From: Lucifuga dentata
Taxonomy: Eukaryota > Chordata > Actinopteri > Ophidiiformes > Bythitidae
Direction: 5' to 3'
Assembly (NCBI GenBank): GCA_014773175.1
Contig: VXCM01000339.1
Coordinates: forward strand, 372,001 to 436,000
DNA length: 64,000 bases
Shown: positions 60,482 to 64,000 of the stretch, in pieces
Position numbering within the stretch: position 1 is the stretch's first letter
How the letters are laid out: every line of letters starts with the position of its first letter
Position numbers and translations under genes: made by a program
The notes under the pieces: generated by a model
Told to the model about the DNA's origin: nothing
The model's database searches: none
The model's input: the letters and a program-made list of their open reading frames with translations, nothing else

Positions 60482-63044
60482 GATCCATTCTTTTAGAGTC
60501 ACAGCGTGGCATGTTTCACCACAAGTGTGGTTCTCAACACACAGGACAAAAGTTGAAGTGTGTGTGTGAGAGAGTGTGTGTGAGAGTGTGAGTAGACGGG
60601 TATTGTACACTTGAGGCATGACTGACATTCATGCGTCTCTTCATGTGTGTCTTCTCAGTCTGTGTGACTGAGAGACAAGGAGATCAAACAGCATTCGCTT
60701 AGAATTTGCTTTGGAATGTTCCTTTGAGCTTCATTAATCCCTCGTGTCATGCCTGTTTCTCAGTCTCTCCCTGTCTCACACACACACATACACACTGTTC
60801 TCTAGTTCCTGCCCTGGTGTTAATTACAGGGACAGATAAAGCCATGCCTTAGCAATGTATGCCTCTGCATGTGAAATACACCTGTGTGTCAGTGGATCAA
60901 AGCTCACATCCACTTAGGTGGAGTTATTATTCAAAGAGGGGATGTAAATTAAACACCACCCTGCTGTCATCTCTCTCTCTCTCTTTCTCTCTATCTATTT
61001 CTCTTTCTCCTGCACACACACCTGCATAATGCTGTCATTCCCCATGCTTTGATGGTACGAGTAGGTGTGTTTGACAGGAAACAAGGGCTTGGTTCAGACA
61101 TGTGGTGACACATTAGCACATGCACCACATACATATGAACTAAAAAAAAAAAAAAAAAGNAAAAAAAAAAAAAAAAAGAAAGACTCTGTTCTCTGTTGTG
61201 GCTGGCAGCAGTAGCTTTAGTGCATGTGTGTGTACATGCCTGTGTATGTGTGCATGTGTGTGTGACTAAATGCACAGCAGTGTCAGTTTGTCTGTGTGTG
61301 GCTTCTCCATTTGCAGCTGTGGGATCAAGCCCAAACTGGGAGTGTGATGTGGGTAAACTGTGATTTGGCTATCTCTCTTCCTGGAGGAGATAAATCCTTG
61401 CCATGCTGGTGTGTCAACCACTCAGTAATTACTTTGTTCTGTCACGACTGTCTGAGAATGTAAGCCAGTGGGAACTTGCACTGTCGCTCTCTCATGGCAT
61501 GAGGGGAAAGAGTCAGCATCTCTTTTGCACAACCGTGCATGAGTTTACAAGTTAGTCACCAGCTGAAGTAACACTTCTGTGGATTTATTACCTCTTATTC
61601 CAAAGTTGAGATTGTTTTACTGCTGTATTGTGGCTTCTATCTTTCTACTAAATTGAATAACCTACTGCAGAGCGTTTAACCACATAGAAGAGCTGATCCT
61701 TAACCTGCATTATAAAATCCATCACTAGGTGTCATCATATCCTCAGCTGCTTTGAAGCATGCTTGCTGATCACGTGTGATCTGGTCAAACCTGTAAGTGT
61801 TGAATATGACAGAAATTATGCATAACATGAGGTTTTGATGCAGTGTAGTGCTTATGCAATTTCACCTATGGGTATTTGGCAGTAATTTGCAGCTTACATT
61901 AACAAATTGTTATATCATAGTTTTAATCGCGTGTAATGATTTTCATGAGTGGATTTTGTGTCTGTACATGCTCTAAACCAGAGTAAAAGTCAGTGGGGAA
62001 AAAGCTCCAGGACTTGAAGCGTTGGTTTGTGGCCGTTAGGTGTTTATGTTTACTTACGACTTAATTGGTCCCAGCCTGTTTGGACCTGGAATGCTTTGAT
62101 TGTAGCCATTTAGGGGGAAAGAGCGATGTTTGGATATCTTCTGACACAGGAAGGACAAGCAAGAGAATGTCTTTCATTCCTCTCCTCCTAAAAAAAGGAT
62201 GGGAAAGAGGGGGGAAGTGAGAGGGGCACAGGGAGGAGCTGACAGGGCTATGGCAAACACTGCTGACACAAAGAATGGCTGCGGCAGTGCACCCCCGCCG
62301 TCTCCACTCTTTCTGCCTCTCCCTTCTGTGCTGAGACGAGGACATGCACGGTGCTCAACACAAAACCAGTTTCCTGTCGATACACTGCATTTGAAATTTC
62401 CTGTGAGGATTAGTTTTCCAAATGTTAAGTTGCGAACAGGCCATTTGGCACGGCAGGCAGGTAGACAGCAGCAGCTCTGTCAGGTAGCAGCTCTCTCTCT
62501 CTCTCTCTCACCCTCATTTTGCTCTTCCTGTCTGTGTTTTGGCATCAGAAAGAGCAAAGGAAAAGCAAAGCCCCTGAAGGATTTCCTCAGTGTTGACTGT
62601 GGATGATCCTCATGGCTCCTGCTTGCTCAGACTGGGTAGGGCAGGGCCTGCAAACACAAAGCCCAGAGGGAATGAAAAACACAAGAGGAGTTAGAATGCA
62701 GAATTAAATCTCCTCCTCTGCAAAAAAAAAAAAGTATAGACAGACGTTTTCCCGTCCTCCTGATAGAATATTCAAAGTTCAAACACTTAACTTCGGTTAA
62801 GCTGAGTTGACAGCTAAATTGTAAGGTTGAGTTTGTCCATATTGCTTTTGTTGTTCTGGAGGGGAGGGAGGAAGTTACAAGAAAAGTCAGATCGTCTTCC
62901 TCTTGCTCAGGCTGAGGAATGGTGCATGGTGGTGGCTGTAAGTGGGTGGTTTGGGCTGTGCAGTGTGGGAGGCCAGGCCCAGTGCAAATTAAAGACTTCT
63001 CTGTGAAAGTCACAGACTCAGCTACATCATTCTGTGTGTGTGTG

Positions 63045-63056
63045 CGCGCATGCGCA
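63045..63056 (+). promoter_or_regulatory. NRF1-like palindrome
   Basis: CGCGCATGCGCA fits the NRF1 consensus YGCGCAYGCGCR exactly. It is at the end of a TG repeat, which makes chance formation more likely. No first exon was recognised beside it. Confidence 0.3.
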
Positions 63057-63681
63057 TTTGTGCTCGTGTGACTGAGTCTGTGTACAAGCAGCAGGCAGAG
63101 GGAGAGACCCAGCCCTCCCGTTTTTTTTTTTTTAAACCCAGTCATTAAAAATAAGCCACAACTCACCCCCGGAACACTGAGAGAGCAAGACAGCAAAAGA
63201 GAGAAAGAATGCATCTCCTCTTTCTCCTCCCTTTCTTTCGGCTTTGCTGCTTCACTAACCAAGTAAAACAGGGAGGAAAGGGCGGAGGCGAGCTTGTGTT
63301 CAAGGGGACTGATTCCACTCAGGGGTTTTTCAGACACATTCAGACCCCTCCCCCTGGATGAGTAGAGTAGCAGGCTTTTTTTTTTTTTTNTTTTTTTTTT
63401 TTTCTGTCCAGGAGGGGAGAGAGAGAGAAAGAGAGATGAATGGGGAAAGGAATGCAGGAGACAAACGAGTGCTCTCGGCAGGAGAGTGGGAATGCTGGAG
63501 AGGACATTGTTCCACCCCCACAAGATTCTGCAGGGAGTGAATGTAAACACACGGGGGGGGGGGGGGGNGGGGGGGGGGGGGGTGAGAAAAATCACACCTG
63601 AGAGGCAGCTTGAGCTTTGTAGCATCTTCTGAGATATACATATTTACCCCAATATATGCAGTCTGCTTTGCACATTAATTT

Positions 63682-63683
<2 letters not shown>

Positions 63684-63713
<30 letters not shown>
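63684..63713 (+). repeat. (AC)n microsatellite
   Basis: About 14 AC units near the window end. Confidence 0.9.
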
Positions 63714-63716
<3 letters not shown>

Positions 63717-64000
63717 CACTAGCTGCCATCTCATCTTTCCAGCAGCCCCCTCCACCCCTTCAACAGGATGTATAAGGTCAGAGGGTCAGGACTGGAAACC
63801 GCAAAGACAGTATGCGTCAGTGTGGCCTGGTTCTCGTTCCAAATCCCCCCCAAGCCCCGTTTGTACATCCTACCTCTCTGTTTCTCCCTCTTTTTTCCTC
63901 TTCCTCTCTTCATTTTCTCCTTCCCTCTCTTGACTTTCCATCTACCTCTCCCTCTTTCTATCCACCCCTGCCAGCCCTCTTTGCCTCTCATATAAGCCTG

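Larger units (their letters stand above)
50821..64000 (+). other. dlgap1: dlgap1 intron 4 (continues beyond window)
   Basis: GTCAGC donor at 50821. No acceptor plus SSCITTYKK-type exon was recognised in the following 13.2 kb, so the intron runs off the end. Between the listed elements the sequence is ordinary: AT-rich unique DNA at 53.2-54.8, 55.2-56.1, 57.1-57.9 and 59.6-60.4 kb, and many CA/TG/CT/GA simple repeats. From 62.1 kb it becomes more GC- and purine/pyrimidine-biased, with homopolymers broken by Ns at 63390 and 63568. Both short single-strand open frames and long ones here consist of low-complexity sequence. Confidence 0.7.

Noticed and set aside
62627..63625. 332-codon minus-strand open frame, the second longest in the window
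   Set aside because: It crosses two Ns in G/T homopolymers, is full of low-complexity P, K, S and L runs, and has no recognised domain or splice context.
1..64000. CRISPR arrays, operons, tRNA or rRNA genes
   Set aside because: No regularly spaced repeats, no bacterial-type gene packing and no intact tRNA fold; the A/B-box sequences at 14.3-14.7 kb belong to degenerate repeats.

Overview
The window reads as vertebrate, most likely teleost, genomic DNA. The AT-rich, intron-like sequence holds the 5' coding part of one gene, dlgap1 (SAPAP1/GKAP, a postsynaptic scaffold protein), on the + strand. The teleost reading rests on short introns between the coding exons (1.6, 3.7 and 1.9 kb), on Tc1/mariner, PIF/Harbinger and TTAA-flanked MITEs, a TG...CA solo LTR and a CR1/L2-like LINE tail, and on long CA/TG/CT microsatellites. 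No bacterial-style gene cluster, CRISPR array, tRNA or rRNA gene is visible.

Layout. Positions 1-41.7 kb have no recognisable coding exon and are probably the dlgap1 5' intron/UTR territory. They contain a REST/NRSF-type RE1 element (10585-10605), a tandem pair of tRNA-promoter-like repeats (14.3-14.75 kb), a solo LTR with a 5-bp target duplication (18984-19499), a complete TTAA-flanked MITE (19584-20139), a hAT-like MITE (22755-23192), a LINE remnant (25905-26495), a mariner-type MITE nested inside a second copy of the TTAA MITE (27.5-28.4 kb), a well-formed candidate untranslated exon (28598-28684), a Harbinger-type MITE (29156-29849) and a degenerate GGCCC-rich repeat (35.3-36.2 kb).

From 41.7 to 50.8 kb lie four consecutive dlgap1 coding exons with consensus splice sites and matching phases: 41802-42938, 44536-44750, 48439-48616 and 50565-50820. 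They encode the conserved N-terminus and all five R-x-x-S-Y-type repeats that bind the guanylate-kinase domain of PSD-95-family scaffolds. The next expected exon (family sequence SSCITTYKKTPPPVPP...) was not found, so the remaining 13.2 kb is an intron that runs off the window. It contains a candidate alternative first exon (56856-56880) in the phase needed for the known short-isoform architecture of the family, two CTCF-like motifs (56197, 60466) and a Tc1-type MITE (54847-55173).

Assembly caution. There are 22 isolated single Ns. Many sit in homopolymers, and four sit between exact copies of the same 45-70 bp. One of these lies inside the first coding exon and adds a spurious in-frame 66 bp (22 codons). 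I found no undescribed biological system. The most useful leads are the RE1 element, the alternative first exon, the in-frame cryptic donor/dual splice site, the candidate UTR exon and the nested transposons.
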